A DNA stretch of 64,000 bases from SIG480 sp045636865 (GTDB lineage: Bacteria > Bacillota > Clostridia > Oscillospirales > JAAYXM01). A model generated the notes under the pieces. The model had not been told where the DNA came from and did no database searches. It worked only from the letters and a program-made list of their open reading frames with translations. The position numbers and the translations under genes are program-made. The stretch covers positions 7,259-71,258 of the forward strand of contig JAZTYJ010000001.1 of assembly GCA_045636865.1 (NCBI GenBank), given 5' to 3'. Positions 7,829 to 15,748 of the stretch are shown in pieces. The first letter of the stretch is position 1. Every line of letters starts with the position of its first letter.

Positions 7829-8221
7829 ATGGAAGAAGCAATAATCGAGTTGCTGCTGAACGAATGCAAATCAATTATAGAAGAGCATACCGACATTGAA
7901 GAATTTTCACAATGTCATATTGTAAAATATTGTTCCTCTAAAAAATTTGATTTGGCAAAATGTATTGTAAAAGATATTTTGAAAACTTGGAAGTATGAAA
8001 AGGATGCTTTTTGTGAAGTTGCAAATTCTGAAACTGCAAACACATCAATAGATAACACTTTTTTCGAAAATGGGCAGATGTTCTTTGGTATGGATTTGAG
8101 TGATATGACTGCATATTTGTTTTACGGATTTGGCAAACGTTGGGGCGCGGCATTGAAGTATGAAATTTTACTTGGTGAGCGTATAGAACTATCTAACAGA
8201 GAGTTAATAGGAATGTTTTGA
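7829..8221 (+). CDS. Hypothetical AT-rich orphan protein
   Basis: A 130-residue protein of no family I recognise. ATG 7829 has AAAGGAGG 8 bp upstream, which decides the start and makes it a credible gene. The protein is acidic at the N-terminus, has five cysteines spread over the first two thirds and an aromatic segment YLFYGFGKRWG near residue 100; there is no signal peptide or membrane segment. Base composition is clearly more AT-rich than its neighbours and codon use is less biased, suggesting recent acquisition. It stands alone between a terminator and a convergent gene. Upstream, TTGTTC/GAACAA (7764-7769, 7782-7787) flank a TTGACA hexamer that has no good -10. Confidence 0.55.
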   Translation: MEEAIIELLLNECKSIIEEHTDIEEFSQCHIVKYCSSKKFDLAKCIVKDILKTWKYEKDAFCEVANSETANTSIDNTFFENGQMFFGMDLSDMTAYLFYGFGKRWGAALKYEILLGERIELSNRELIGMF

Positions 8222-8226
8222 CAGGC

Positions 8227-8279
8227 TGCATCTAAACCTTATGCCTCGCTATATTTAAAAATTGATTACATCTAAACCG
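8227..8279 (+). repeat. 10-bp direct repeat CATCTAAACC
   Basis: CATCTAAACC occurs at 8226-8235 and again about 43 bp later (ending near 8279), just downstream of the orphan gene. GTCTGT/ACAGAC near 8279-8300 can form a small hairpin that may end either convergent gene. Confidence 0.4.
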
Positions 8280-8308
8280 TCTGTCCCGTATAAAACAGAC
8301 AATTCGAA

Positions 8309-9055
8309 TTAACTGTTTCGTCTTGCAACATAGAAGACTCGCATGCTGTCATCGCGTGCGGGTTCTTCTTTTAACTCATCGTAAATTGCTTCAAGCGTGA
8401 AACCGTTATTTTCAAGAGCTCTTTTGATTTCATCCTGTGAGAAGGCATACTCCTCGTGCTCCTCAAAGCTTCTTGCCCAGAGCTCGCCCTCGGCGGTGAA
8501 GACGTCAACCATCATAAGACAACGTTTTTCGTCTTCGTCGTATGCGGCGCGCCAGATGCAGATATCCTCTTCACTCTCACGCATAAAACATTCGCCGTCA
8601 ATGGTCTTGAACTTATGCTCGGTGTTCGTGTCGAAGATAAAAAGTCCATCGGGGCGGATAAAAAATTTGAGACGCGAAAGGGTTTCATCGAGTGCATCAA
8701 AGTCTTCGAGATAGTTTATGCTGTCAAGGCTTGAGAGTGCGGCATCCACCGTGCCGTAAAGGTCAAGCTCCTGCATCTCCTGACAGAGAAAAAGCGGAGG
8801 AATTGCACCTTCGGGGCATGGCTTTGCAACAGCCTGACTGAGCATATCGGAGGATGCGTCAACGCCGATAACCTCATATCCGCGCTCTGCAAGGATATAT
8901 GAAAGGGTTCCCGTTCCGCAGGCGAGGTCAAGCACGCTCTCAACCTTCGTGTCATGAACGGCGAAAAGCTTCTCAAAATAATCTGCCCAGACGGGATATG
9001 AAACATCTTCGGTGAACGCATCGTAGCATCCTGCAAGCCCGACGTAACTCGACAT
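8309..9055 (-). CDS. Class I SAM-dependent methyltransferase
   Basis: A 248-residue soluble methyltransferase. The AdoMet site is clear: VLDLACGTGTLSYILAERG, then VIGVDASSDML as the acidic loop after strand beta2. The motif after beta4 is ALSSLDSINYL, with no NPPY, so it is not an obvious nucleic-acid adenine methylase. It resembles the YjhP/DUF small-molecule methyltransferases that follow ribosome or tRNA genes in Firmicutes. Start ATG 9055 is chosen over 9064 because GAGGAG sits 9 bp before it and directly abuts the upstream ATG. Monocistronic, divergent from alaS. The substrate cannot be read from sequence. Confidence 0.8.
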   Translation of the reverse strand: MSSYVGLAGCYDAFTEDVSYPVWADYFEKLFAVHDTKVESVLDLACGTGTLSYILAERGYEVIGVDASSDMLSQAVAKPCPEGAIPPLFLCQEMQELDLYGTVDAALSSLDSINYLEDFDALDETLSRLKFFIRPDGLFIFDTNTEHKFKTIDGECFMRESEEDICIWRAAYDEDEKRCLMMVDVFTAEGELWARSFEEHEEYAFSQDEIKRALENNGFTLEAIYDELKEEPARDDSMRVFYVARRNS

Positions 9056-9133
9056 TATAAACATCTCCTCTTTTTTTGTTGACTATAATTTTAACATAAA
9101 AATACGGAGTAGTAAAGATGTGCGTTATTTCAT

Positions 9134-9163
9134 TTGACATAAGGCGCAAAAATGGTGTATAAT
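9134..9163 (+). promoter_or_regulatory. Promoter of alaS
   Basis: TTGACA (9134-9139), 18-bp spacer, TATAAT (9158-9163). The core AATGGTGTATAAT is identical to the core of the degT promoter at 50311-50323. I found no T-box leader between it and alaS. Confidence 0.8.
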
Positions 9164-9213
9164 AACTAAATTGGAATGTAATTTTCATATTTGATATATC
9201 GGAGGTATAACAA

Positions 9214-11847
9214 ATGCAGTATATGGGACTTAACGAGCTTCGTGAAAAATACCTTTCTTTTTTTGAGAGCAAAGGTCATTTAAGGCTCAAAAGCTTTCCG
9301 CTTCTTCCGCAGGGAGATAATTCACTTCTCCTCATAAATTCCGGTATGGCTCCTATGAAGCCGTACTTCTCCGGCGAGGCAACTCCGCCGAGAACACGCG
9401 TTACAACATGTCAGAAGTGTATTCGCACACCCGACATCGAGCGCGTCGGAAAAACCTCACGCCACGGCACATTCTTTGAAATGCTCGGAAACTTCTCCTT
9501 CGGTGACTACTTCAAGCCCGAAGCAACAAGCTGGGCTTGGGAGTTTGTAACAAAGGTTCTTGAAATTCCGAAGGAAAAACTTTATGTTTCGGTATATCTT
9601 GATGACGATGAAACATACAATATGTGGGTAAACGAACACGGCGTCGATGAATCTCACATGGTCCGCCTCGGCAAGGAGGACAACTTCTGGGAAATCGGTG
9701 CAGGTCCTTGCGGCCCCTGCTCGGAGATTTACTTTGACCGCGGTCCCGAAAACGGATGCGGATCACCCGACTGTAAGGTTGGCTGCGACTGTGATCGCTA
9801 TGTTGAGTTCTGGAATCTCGTTTTCACACAGTTTAATAACGACGGAAACGACAACTACACAGAGCTTAAGCAGAAGAATATCGACACAGGTATGGGTCTT
9901 GAACGTCTTGCCTGCATTATGCAGGGTGTAAACTCACTCTTTGAGGTTGACACAGTCAAGAACATTATGACTCATATTTCACGTCTTGCAGGCGTAAATT
10001 ACGGTGACGATGAAAAGACAGACATTTCTCTACGTATCATTACAGACCACATCCGTTCAACAACAATGATGGTTTGCGACGGTGTTATGCCTTCAAACGA
10101 GGGCAGAGGCTACGTTCTCCGCCGTCTTCTCCGCCGTGCGGCACGTCACGGAAGACTCCTCGGAATCAAGGGCACATTCCTCCACGAGGTATGTGATACT
10201 GTTATCCACGAGAGCTGCGGAGCATATCCGGAGCTTTCCGAGAAGGCTGAATATATAAAGAAGGTTATCAGCATGGAGGAAGAGGGCTTTAATCGCACAA
10301 TCGACGCAGGCCTCTCGATCCTTGAAGATATGATGAAGAAGCTTGAGGCTGACGGCGCAAAGGTCCTCTCCGGTGACGATGCATTCAAGCTTGCGGATAC
10401 ATACGGATTCCCGATTGACCTCACTCTCGAAATTCTTGAGGAAAAAGGTCTTTCAATCGACCGCGACCGCTTTGATGCCTGCCTTAACGAGCAGCGCGAA
10501 AGAGCTCGTGCAGCTCAGGCGGCGCTCGGCGATTTCGCTTGGGAAAAGCTCGACCTCGGTCTTGACAAGAGTGTAAAGACAGAGTTTACGGGATACGACT
10601 CACTTGAGGCTGATGCAAAGATTCTTGCAATAGTTTGCGAAGGTGCAGTTTGCGAGAACGCAGAGGCAGGAAAGAACGTTGAAATCGTTCTTGACAGAAC
10701 ACCGTTCTATGCAGAATCGGGCGGTCAGCTTGCTGACACGGGAAGAATTGAAACCACTTCCGGCAAGATGAAGGTTTCAAATGTCAAGAAGACAAAGGAC
10801 GGCAAGTTCCTCCACATCGGTGAGATTACGGAAGGCTCAATCGCAAAGGGCGATGCGGTAAAGGCTACGGTCTGCAAGTGCCGCCGCGGTGCAACCTGCC
10901 GCGCACACTCTGCAACTCACCTTATCCAGAAGGCTCTCCGCAACACTCTCGGAACTCACGTTGAGCAGGCAGGTTCACTTGTCGGACCCGACTCCATCCG
11001 TTTTGACTTTACTCATTTCTCGGCTATGACGGCAGAAGAAATTGCACAGGTTGAAAAAGAAGTCAATAAGCAGATTCTCGCAGGTCTTGATATCGTAGTC
11101 CGCGAGATGCCGATAGAAGAGGCAAAGAAGCTCGGCGCAATGGCACTTTTCGGTGAGAAGTACGGTGACACCGTACGCGTCGTAACAATGGGCGACTACT
11201 CGCTCGAGCTTTGCGGCGGCACACACCTTGACAACACCGCAAAGGCAGGTCTTGTAAAGATTACATCCGAGTCAAGCGTTGCAGCGGGCGTAAGACGAAT
11301 CGAGGCTATTTGCGGAAGCGCGGTTCTTGAGAAAATTGCAGAGCTTGAGGGCACAATCGGAAGCGTTGCAGAAGCTCTCAAGGCAGCTCCGAAGGAAGTT
11401 GTAATAAAGGCAGAGCATCAGACGGAGGAGATTAAGGCTCTTCGTCAGGAGCTTTCTGCTATGAACTCACGCCTTGCAGCACTTGATGCGGCAGACTATA
11501 TCAAGGAAGCAGTAGATTTCGGCGGAATCAAGTTCATCGCCAAGGAAATCAAGAATGCAAAGGCAGACGACCTCCGCGCTATCTGCGACGAGATGAGAGG
11601 TCTTGACTCAAGTGTTGCGGCAGTTCTTGCGAGCGTAAACGGTGAAAAGATCGTATTTACCGCTACTTGTGCAAAGGATGTCGTTGCACGTGGCATCAAG
11701 GCAGGCGACCTCGTCCGCGAAACTGCAAAGGCAGCAGGCGGAAACGGCGGTGGAAAGCCCGACTTTGCTATGGCCGGCGGAAACGACGTTTCAAAGCTTG
11801 CGGATGCACTTTCCGTTGCGGCAGAGTTTGTAAAGAGTAAGGCATAA
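9214..11847 (+). CDS. alaS: Alanyl-tRNA synthetase
   Basis: Charges tRNA-Ala and hydrolyses mischarged Ser/Gly-tRNA. The 877 residues match the usual length. The order is class II catalytic domain (LNELREKYLSFFESKGH to about 240), tRNA-binding domain, editing domain with the zinc/catalytic motif HSATH (about residue 569) and CGGTH (about 670), and C-terminal DHHA1-like oligomerisation domain rich in GGG (AAGGNGGGKPDFAMAGG). A cysteine-rich insert (GPENGCGSPDCKVGCDCDRY) in the catalytic domain is common in Clostridia. GGAGG lies 8 bp before ATG 9214. hinT follows after 12 bp, so the two are probably cotranscribed. Confidence 0.97.
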   Translation: MQYMGLNELREKYLSFFESKGHLRLKSFPLLPQGDNSLLLINSGMAPMKPYFSGEATPPRTRVTTCQKCIRTPDIERVGKTSRHGTFFEMLGNFSFGDYFKPEATSWAWEFVTKVLEIPKEKLYVSVYLDDDETYNMWVNEHGVDESHMVRLGKEDNFWEIGAGPCGPCSEIYFDRGPENGCGSPDCKVGCDCDRYVEFWNLVFTQFNNDGNDNYTELKQKNIDTGMGLERLACIMQGVNSLFEVDTVKNIMTHISRLAGVNYGDDEKTDISLRIITDHIRSTTMMVCDGVMPSNEGRGYVLRRLLRRAARHGRLLGIKGTFLHEVCDTVIHESCGAYPELSEKAEYIKKVISMEEEGFNRTIDAGLSILEDMMKKLEADGAKVLSGDDAFKLADTYGFPIDLTLEILEEKGLSIDRDRFDACLNEQRERARAAQAALGDFAWEKLDLGLDKSVKTEFTGYDSLEADAKILAIVCEGAVCENAEAGKNVEIVLDRTPFYAESGGQLADTGRIETTSGKMKVSNVKKTKDGKFLHIGEITEGSIAKGDAVKATVCKCRRGATCRAHSATHLIQKALRNTLGTHVEQAGSLVGPDSIRFDFTHFSAMTAEEIAQVEKEVNKQILAGLDIVVREMPIEEAKKLGAMALFGEKYGDTVRVVTMGDYSLELCGGTHLDNTAKAGLVKITSESSVAAGVRRIEAICGSAVLEKIAELEGTIGSVAEALKAAPKEVVIKAEHQTEEIKALRQELSAMNSRLAALDAADYIKEAVDFGGIKFIAKEIKNAKADDLRAICDEMRGLDSSVAAVLASVNGEKIVFTATCAKDVVARGIKAGDLVRETAKAAGGNGGGKPDFAMAGGNDVSKLADALSVAAEFVKSKA

Positions 11848-11859
11848 GGAGATTTTGTT

Positions 11860-12201
11860 ATGGCAGACTGCATTTTTTGTAAGATAATTGCAGGAGAAAT
11901 CCCGTCAAATAAAGTGTATGAGGATGAACTCGTCTATGCATTCCGCGACATCGCTCCGCAGGCAAAGACACATATCCTCGTTATTCCCAAAGAGCATATC
12001 GCATCTGTTGCGGAGATAAATGCCGGAAACTCCGGCATCGTTTCTCACATCTTTGAGGTTATAGCAAAAATCGCAAAGGACGAGGGACTTGACGGCGGTT
12101 ATCGCGTAGTTTCAAACTGCGGAGAAGACGCAGGACAGACTGTTTTCCATCTTCATTTCCACATTCTCGGCGGTGAGAAATTAAGCGTAGAAATGGCATA
12201 A
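11860..12201 (+). CDS. hinT: HIT family nucleotide-binding protein
   Basis: A 113-residue histidine-triad protein of the Hint branch: N-terminal DCIFCKIIAGEIPSNKVYED, and the triad HLHFHILGG near the C-terminus. Hint proteins hydrolyse adenosine phosphoramidates and aminoacyl-adenylates, which fits its position directly behind alaS, since the by-product of aminoacylation is such an adenylate; that link is inference. The two CxxC cysteines at residues 4 and 7 may bind zinc with histidines. The length is typical. Its ribosome site (AAGGAG) overlaps the alaS end, and a terminator follows. Confidence 0.93.
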   Translation: MADCIFCKIIAGEIPSNKVYEDELVYAFRDIAPQAKTHILVIPKEHIASVAEINAGNSGIVSHIFEVIAKIAKDEGLDGGYRVVSNCGEDAGQTVFHLHFHILGGEKLSVEMA

Positions 12202-12208
12202 TTTAAAA

Positions 12209-12238
12209 AACATCAGACTTTTTGTCTGATGTTTTTTT
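12209..12238 (+). terminator. Terminator of alaS-hinT
   Basis: AACATCAGAC (12209-12218), a T5 loop and GTCTGATGTT (12224-12233), followed by a run of Ts. Confidence 0.85.
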
Positions 12239-12259
12239 GTAAAATTTTTCAATTTATGC

Positions 12260-12288
12260 TTGACAAAACGAAATTGAGGGTGTATTAC
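12260..12288 (+). promoter_or_regulatory. Promoter of the feoA-HMA operon
   Basis: TTGACA (12260-12265) and TATTAC (12283-12288) with 17-bp spacing. The predicted start lies at about 12295, inside or beside the palindrome at 12297-12314. Confidence 0.65.
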
Positions 12289-12296
12289 TGTTCAGG

Positions 12297-12314
12297 AGTT
12301 AGCGGATGCTAACT
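12297..12314. promoter_or_regulatory. Candidate operator: 7-bp inverted repeat at the feoA start site
   Basis: AGTTAGC and GCTAACT are separated by GGAT. TTAG/CTAA half-sites are typical of DtxR/IdeR/MntR-type metal regulators, and the site sits at about +1 to +20 of a FeoA gene. Both the regulator class and the metal are inference. Confidence 0.45.
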
Positions 12315-12337
12315 TAATTTGGTTTTGGGTGAGTCTG

Positions 12338-12574
12338 ATGAAATTGTCTGATGCGATAGAGGGAAAAGAGTATATTATATCAAGAATTGAAACAGAAGAT
12401 GAGGAGCTTAATTCCTTTCTCTTTTCGCTCGGATGCTACAGCGGAGAGAACATAACGGTCATATCACATCTTCGCAGTGGATGCACGATTGCGGTTAAGG
12501 ATAGCAGATACAACATTGACAAGCAGCTTGCAACTGCAGAAAAAAAGATGTATAATAAATACGGAGGTGTCTGA
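12338..12574 (+). CDS. FeoA domain protein
   Basis: A 78-residue stand-alone FeoA-like SH3 domain (SLGCYSGENITVISHLRSG and IAVKDSRYNIDKQLA). FeoA proteins assist FeoB ferrous iron uptake or act as metal-linked accessory domains in the cytoplasm. No FeoB is in the window. I start at ATG 12338 with GGGTGAG upstream; an in-frame GTG at 12329 is an alternative. The stop overlaps the region before the HMA gene (1 bp apart), so the pair is an operon. Unusual is the pairing of FeoA with a CxxC metal-binding protein rather than FeoB. Regulation by a metal is suggested by the palindrome in the promoter region. Confidence 0.8.
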   Translation: MKLSDAIEGKEYIISRIETEDEELNSFLFSLGCYSGENITVISHLRSGCTIAVKDSRYNIDKQLATAEKKMYNKYGGV

Positions 12575-12575
12575 T

Positions 12576-12818
12576 ATGTATAAAATAACGATGCACGTTG
12601 AGGGCATGATGTGTCCGATGTGTGAAAAGCATATGAATGACGCGATAAAGCAGAATCTCAACGTGAAGAAGGTTACTTCTTCGCACGAGAATAAGCAGAC
12701 CGAAATTCTCTCGGTAAATCCGCTTTCGGAAGACGAAGTAAAAAAAGCTGTTTCGGAAACGGGATACGAAATATCCGAATATTCCTGTGAAAAGAAAAAA
12801 GGACTTTTCGGAAGATAA
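12576..12818 (+). CDS. Heavy-metal-associated (HMA/CopZ-like) domain protein
   Basis: An 80-residue ferredoxin-like HMA protein. The metal site is GMMCPMCEKH (Cys13 and Cys16), matching the family pattern GMxCxxC with an extra Met before the first Cys. It ends in a basic tail with CEKKKGLFGR. Such proteins carry Cu(I) or other soft metals to P-type ATPases; none is nearby. ATG 12576 is fixed by GGAGGTGTCTGAT upstream; the open frame extends back to 12477 without a ribosome site. It is coupled to feoA and followed by a bidirectional terminator. Whether it handles iron-related or copper chemistry is open. Confidence 0.85.
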   Translation: MYKITMHVEGMMCPMCEKHMNDAIKQNLNVKKVTSSHENKQTEILSVNPLSEDEVKKAVSETGYEISEYSCEKKKGLFGR

Positions 12819-12825
12819 CGTACAA

Positions 12826-12859
12826 AAAAGGCAGAAGCGAGAATTCGCTTCTGCCTTTT
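12826..12859. terminator. Bidirectional terminator between the HMA gene and acpP
   Basis: A 15-bp stem AAAAGGCAGAAGCGA/TCGCTTCTGCCTTTT around a GAAT loop, with A and T runs on either side, so it serves both convergent genes. Confidence 0.85.
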
Positions 12860-12870
12860 AAAAATTCAAA

Positions 12871-13098
12871 TTAAACGTTTGCCTCGATGTAGCTTACAAC
12901 ATCTCCGACAGTTTTGAAGTTGTGAGCGTCGCTGTCTTTTATAGTAATGTCAAATTCTTCTTCAACAGTCATCATAAGCTCGACCATGTCGAGAGAATCC
13001 GCACCGAGATCATCTGCAATGCTTGTTGATTCCGTAATTGTTGACGGGTCAATATCAAGCTGTGCTTCGAGAATGCTTTTCAAAGTGTCGATAACCAT
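12871..13098 (-). CDS. acpP: Acyl carrier protein
   Basis: A 75-residue acidic four-helix protein carrying the growing acyl chain in type II fatty acid synthesis. The phosphopantetheine attachment serine is Ser35 in LGADSLDMVELMM. Length and charge are typical. AGGAGG precedes ATG 13098 and a good promoter lies at 13135-13163. It stands alone here; no fab genes are adjacent, and a monocistronic acpP outside the fab cluster is common in Clostridia. It could instead serve lipid A-like or secondary pathways, but the sequence is that of a housekeeping ACP. Confidence 0.95.
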   Translation of the reverse strand: MVIDTLKSILEAQLDIDPSTITESTSIADDLGADSLDMVELMMTVEEEFDITIKDSDAHNFKTVGDVVSYIEANV

Positions 13099-13134
13099 AA
13101 ATGTTCCTCCTAAATTAACTTTTGGTATATTCGT

Positions 13135-13163
13135 ATAATAGCATTATTATGCCGTTTTTGCAA
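13135..13163 (-). promoter_or_regulatory. Promoter of acpP
   Basis: TTGCAA (13158-13163) and TATTAT (13135-13140) with 17-bp spacing. Confidence 0.6.
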
Positions 13164-13178
13164 TAGAAAAATAAAAAT

Positions 13179-14291
13179 TTAAATGAGTTTTTCTTTGACG
13201 GCAGAGATGAATGTGCGGATTTCATCTTTTGTTGAGAAACGCGAAAGGCTTATTCTGACCGTGCTGGAAATCAGCCTTTCGGGAACGTTGAGTGCGCGCA
13301 GAACATGGCTTTTCTTTCCGCGGCTGCAGGCGGAGCCTGCTGAAACATAGATTTCGCTTTCCTCAAGAAGCCGCATGGAAACCTCGCTCGGATATTTCTC
13401 AAAAGCTACACTTAAGATATGCGGAGCGCGTAAAAACGGCTCGAATACGTGGACACCGGGCAGAACCTCAAGTTCTGAAACAAGCATCTCTGAAAGACGT
13501 TTCATTTCATTTGCATTTTCTGTGATTTTTCTTTTTGCATCCTCAACTGCAACAGAAAAAGCCGCAAGCTGCGACGTTGCTTCCGTGCCGGAGCGAAGCC
13601 CCGATTCCTGGCCACCGCCCAGAAGCTGGGGTGCAAGACGAAGCCCGCGGCGGACATAGAGAGCTCCGATTCCCTTTGGTGCGTGAATCTTGTGACCGCT
13701 TACGGAGATCAAATCGGCTCCGTATCGCGATGCATTTATAGGAAACTTCAAAAAAGCCTGAACTGCATCTGTGTGGATTAAAGTTTCGCGGTTTTTTATA
13801 TGAACAGCCTTTGAAATTGCGGGGATGTCCATAACTGAACCGACCTCGTTGTTAACACTCATAACGGACACCAAAAACGTATCCTCACGCACAGCGTCGG
13901 CAACATCTGCCGGCCAGACGAGACCGTCGGGGCGGGGGGAGATGTAAGTAACCTCGTAGCCTGTTGCCTCAAGCCGCTTTGCACATTCAAGCACCGAGGG
14001 ATGCTCAAATGCAGTTGTTATCATATGTTTTTTCTTGCCGCTTCTTGCCGCTGCTCCGAAAATTGCAAGGTTGTTGCTCTCGGAGCCGCAGGAGGTAAAA
14101 AATATCTCGTCGGGCTCGCAGGAGAGCGCATCTGAAATTGATGCTCTTGCCTCTTTTACAATCTTCTCTGCGGAAATTCCGAGAGAATGGAGCGATGAAG
14201 GGTTTGCAAAGTTTATCTCCATTGCAGATATCGCTGCATCGCACGCTTTTTTTATTACTTTTGTTGTTGCGGCATTGTCAAAATAGATCAT
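13179..14291 (-). CDS. Cysteine desulfurase (NifS/IscS type)
   Basis: A 370-residue class V aminotransferase-fold enzyme that takes sulfur from cysteine for Fe-S clusters or tRNA thiolation. ATG 14291 gives the typical start MIYFDNAATTK; GGAG lies 8 bp upstream, and the open frame back to 14333 has no such site. The PLP lysine is in SVSGHKIHAPKG and the persulfide cysteine loop is SAGSACSRGKKSHVLRAL. No IscU, ThiI or MnmA gene adjoins it, so its sulfur acceptor cannot be deduced from context. It lies downstream of nothing in its direction and divergent from purA. Confidence 0.92.
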   Translation of the reverse strand: MIYFDNAATTKVIKKACDAAISAMEINFANPSSLHSLGISAEKIVKEARASISDALSCEPDEIFFTSCGSESNNLAIFGAAARSGKKKHMITTAFEHPSVLECAKRLEATGYEVTYISPRPDGLVWPADVADAVREDTFLVSVMSVNNEVGSVMDIPAISKAVHIKNRETLIHTDAVQAFLKFPINASRYGADLISVSGHKIHAPKGIGALYVRRGLRLAPQLLGGGQESGLRSGTEATSQLAAFSVAVEDAKRKITENANEMKRLSEMLVSELEVLPGVHVFEPFLRAPHILSVAFEKYPSEVSMRLLEESEIYVSAGSACSRGKKSHVLRALNVPERLISSTVRISLSRFSTKDEIRTFISAVKEKLI

Positions 14292-14391
14292 AAGTTTATC
14301 TCCATACAGTAGTATGAATATATTATACGGCATTTGAAAACATAATTCCAGTATTTTATTGAGAAAAAATGTCGCTTTTGATGTTTTATAC

Positions 14392-14420
14392 TTGTAAGAG
14401 AAAGTATTTTGTGCTATAAT
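14392..14420 (+). promoter_or_regulatory. Promoter of purA
   Basis: TTGTAA (14392-14397) and TATAAT (14415-14420), 17-bp spacing, 34 bp before the ATG. Confidence 0.65.
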
Positions 14421-14453
14421 ACTTGTCGGAAATAAAAAAGGAGGTCTTTTTAT

Positions 14454-15728
14454 ATGTCAGGAAAGGTTGTTCTCGGCGCACAGTGGGGCGACGAGGGAAA
14501 AGGTAAATTTATAGATATATTTGCATCGGAGGCAGACCTCGTAGTACGTTCACAGGGTGGTAACAATGCCGGTCATACGGTTATTGTAGGCGAGAATGTT
14601 TATAAGCTTCATCTCATTCCGTCGGGTATTCTTTACCCCAAGACAATGAACGTCATCGGTGCAGGTGTCGTTCTCGATCCGAAGGTTGTTCTTGCTGAAA
14701 TGGACGAGCTTGCAAAAAAGGGAGCTCCGCTTGATAATTTGTTTATTGATGAGCGTACACATGTCATTATGCCCTGGCATATTGAACAGGACGGTCTTGA
14801 AGAAATTGCACGTGGTGCAGGCGACATCGGTACTACCAAAAAGGGTATCGGTCCGTGCTATATGGATAAGGCACAGCGCGTCGGTATCCGTATGCATGAC
14901 TTTGTTTCAAAGGATAAGTTTTTTGAAGCAGTAAAGCGCGTCGGCGAGATGAAGAACAAGCTCTTTGTCAACTACTACGGCGGCAAGGCTCTTGATCTTG
15001 ATGCAATAGCAAAGGAATATTGGGAGTACGCAAAGCGTCTTGCTCCGTATGTCCGTGATACAAGTGTTATGATTTTTGACGCTATAAAGGCAGGTAAGAA
15101 GGTTCTCTTTGAAGGTGCACAGGGAACACTCCTCGACCTTGATATGGGAACATATCCGTACGTTACATCATCTCACCCGGTTTCGGGAGGTGTATGCATC
15201 GGCGCAGGTATCGGTCCGACATGCATCGACGAAATCGTTGGCATCTTCAAGGGTTATACAACCCGCGTCGGTAAAGGGCCGTTCCCGACAGAGCTTGATG
15301 ACGAGGTGGGTGAGTACATCCGTCAGGCAGGCGCAGAGTTCGGCGTTACAACAGGTCGTGCCCGCAGAACAGGTTGGTTTGATGCTGTTATGGCAAGATA
15401 CGCGGTACGCGTAAACGGTCTTACTTCAATCGTTATCAACAAGATTGACCCGCTTCGCGGTCTTCCGACAATCAAGCTTTGCACAGCTTATGAAAAGGAC
15501 GGCAAAATCATAAAGGATTGGCCGGCAGATCTTTCGGAACTTGCAAAGTGCAAGCCGGTATATGAGGAGTTTGAAGGCTTTGACGAAGATATTTCAAACG
15601 TAAAGTCATACAGCGAATTCCCGCAGAAGATCAAGACATATATCGAAGCAATCGAGAAGGCTTGCGGTTGCCCGGTTTCTATCGTTGGCGTCGGTCCGGA
15701 CAGAGAGCAGATTGTCTACAAAGATTAA
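14454..15728 (+). CDS. purA: Adenylosuccinate synthetase
   Basis: First committed step from IMP to AMP, using GTP and aspartate. The 424 residues have the P-loop GAQWGDEGKGKFID at 8-21, the IMP-binding NAGHTV at about 38, RTHVIMPWH and the C-terminal GPDREQIVYKD. AAAAGGAGG precedes ATG 14454. Codon use is strongly biased as in other highly expressed genes. It runs into the nucleotide-sugar dehydrogenase gene after 20 bp, an unexpected operon partner. Together with guaB (40674-42137) it gives both branches from IMP in this window. Confidence 0.97.
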   Translation: MSGKVVLGAQWGDEGKGKFIDIFASEADLVVRSQGGNNAGHTVIVGENVYKLHLIPSGILYPKTMNVIGAGVVLDPKVVLAEMDELAKKGAPLDNLFIDERTHVIMPWHIEQDGLEEIARGAGDIGTTKKGIGPCYMDKAQRVGIRMHDFVSKDKFFEAVKRVGEMKNKLFVNYYGGKALDLDAIAKEYWEYAKRLAPYVRDTSVMIFDAIKAGKKVLFEGAQGTLLDLDMGTYPYVTSSHPVSGGVCIGAGIGPTCIDEIVGIFKGYTTRVGKGPFPTELDDEVGEYIRQAGAEFGVTTGRARRTGWFDAVMARYAVRVNGLTSIVINKIDPLRGLPTIKLCTAYEKDGKIIKDWPADLSELAKCKPVYEEFEGFDEDISNVKSYSEFPQKIKTYIEAIEKACGCPVSIVGVGPDREQIVYKD

Positions 15729-15748
15729 TTTTAAGAGGGTGTAAAAGT

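Noticed and set aside
9065..9213. T-box leader before alaS
   Set aside because: I found no TGGNACCGCG-like antiterminator box or specifier stem; the leader is only about 45 nt after the promoter.
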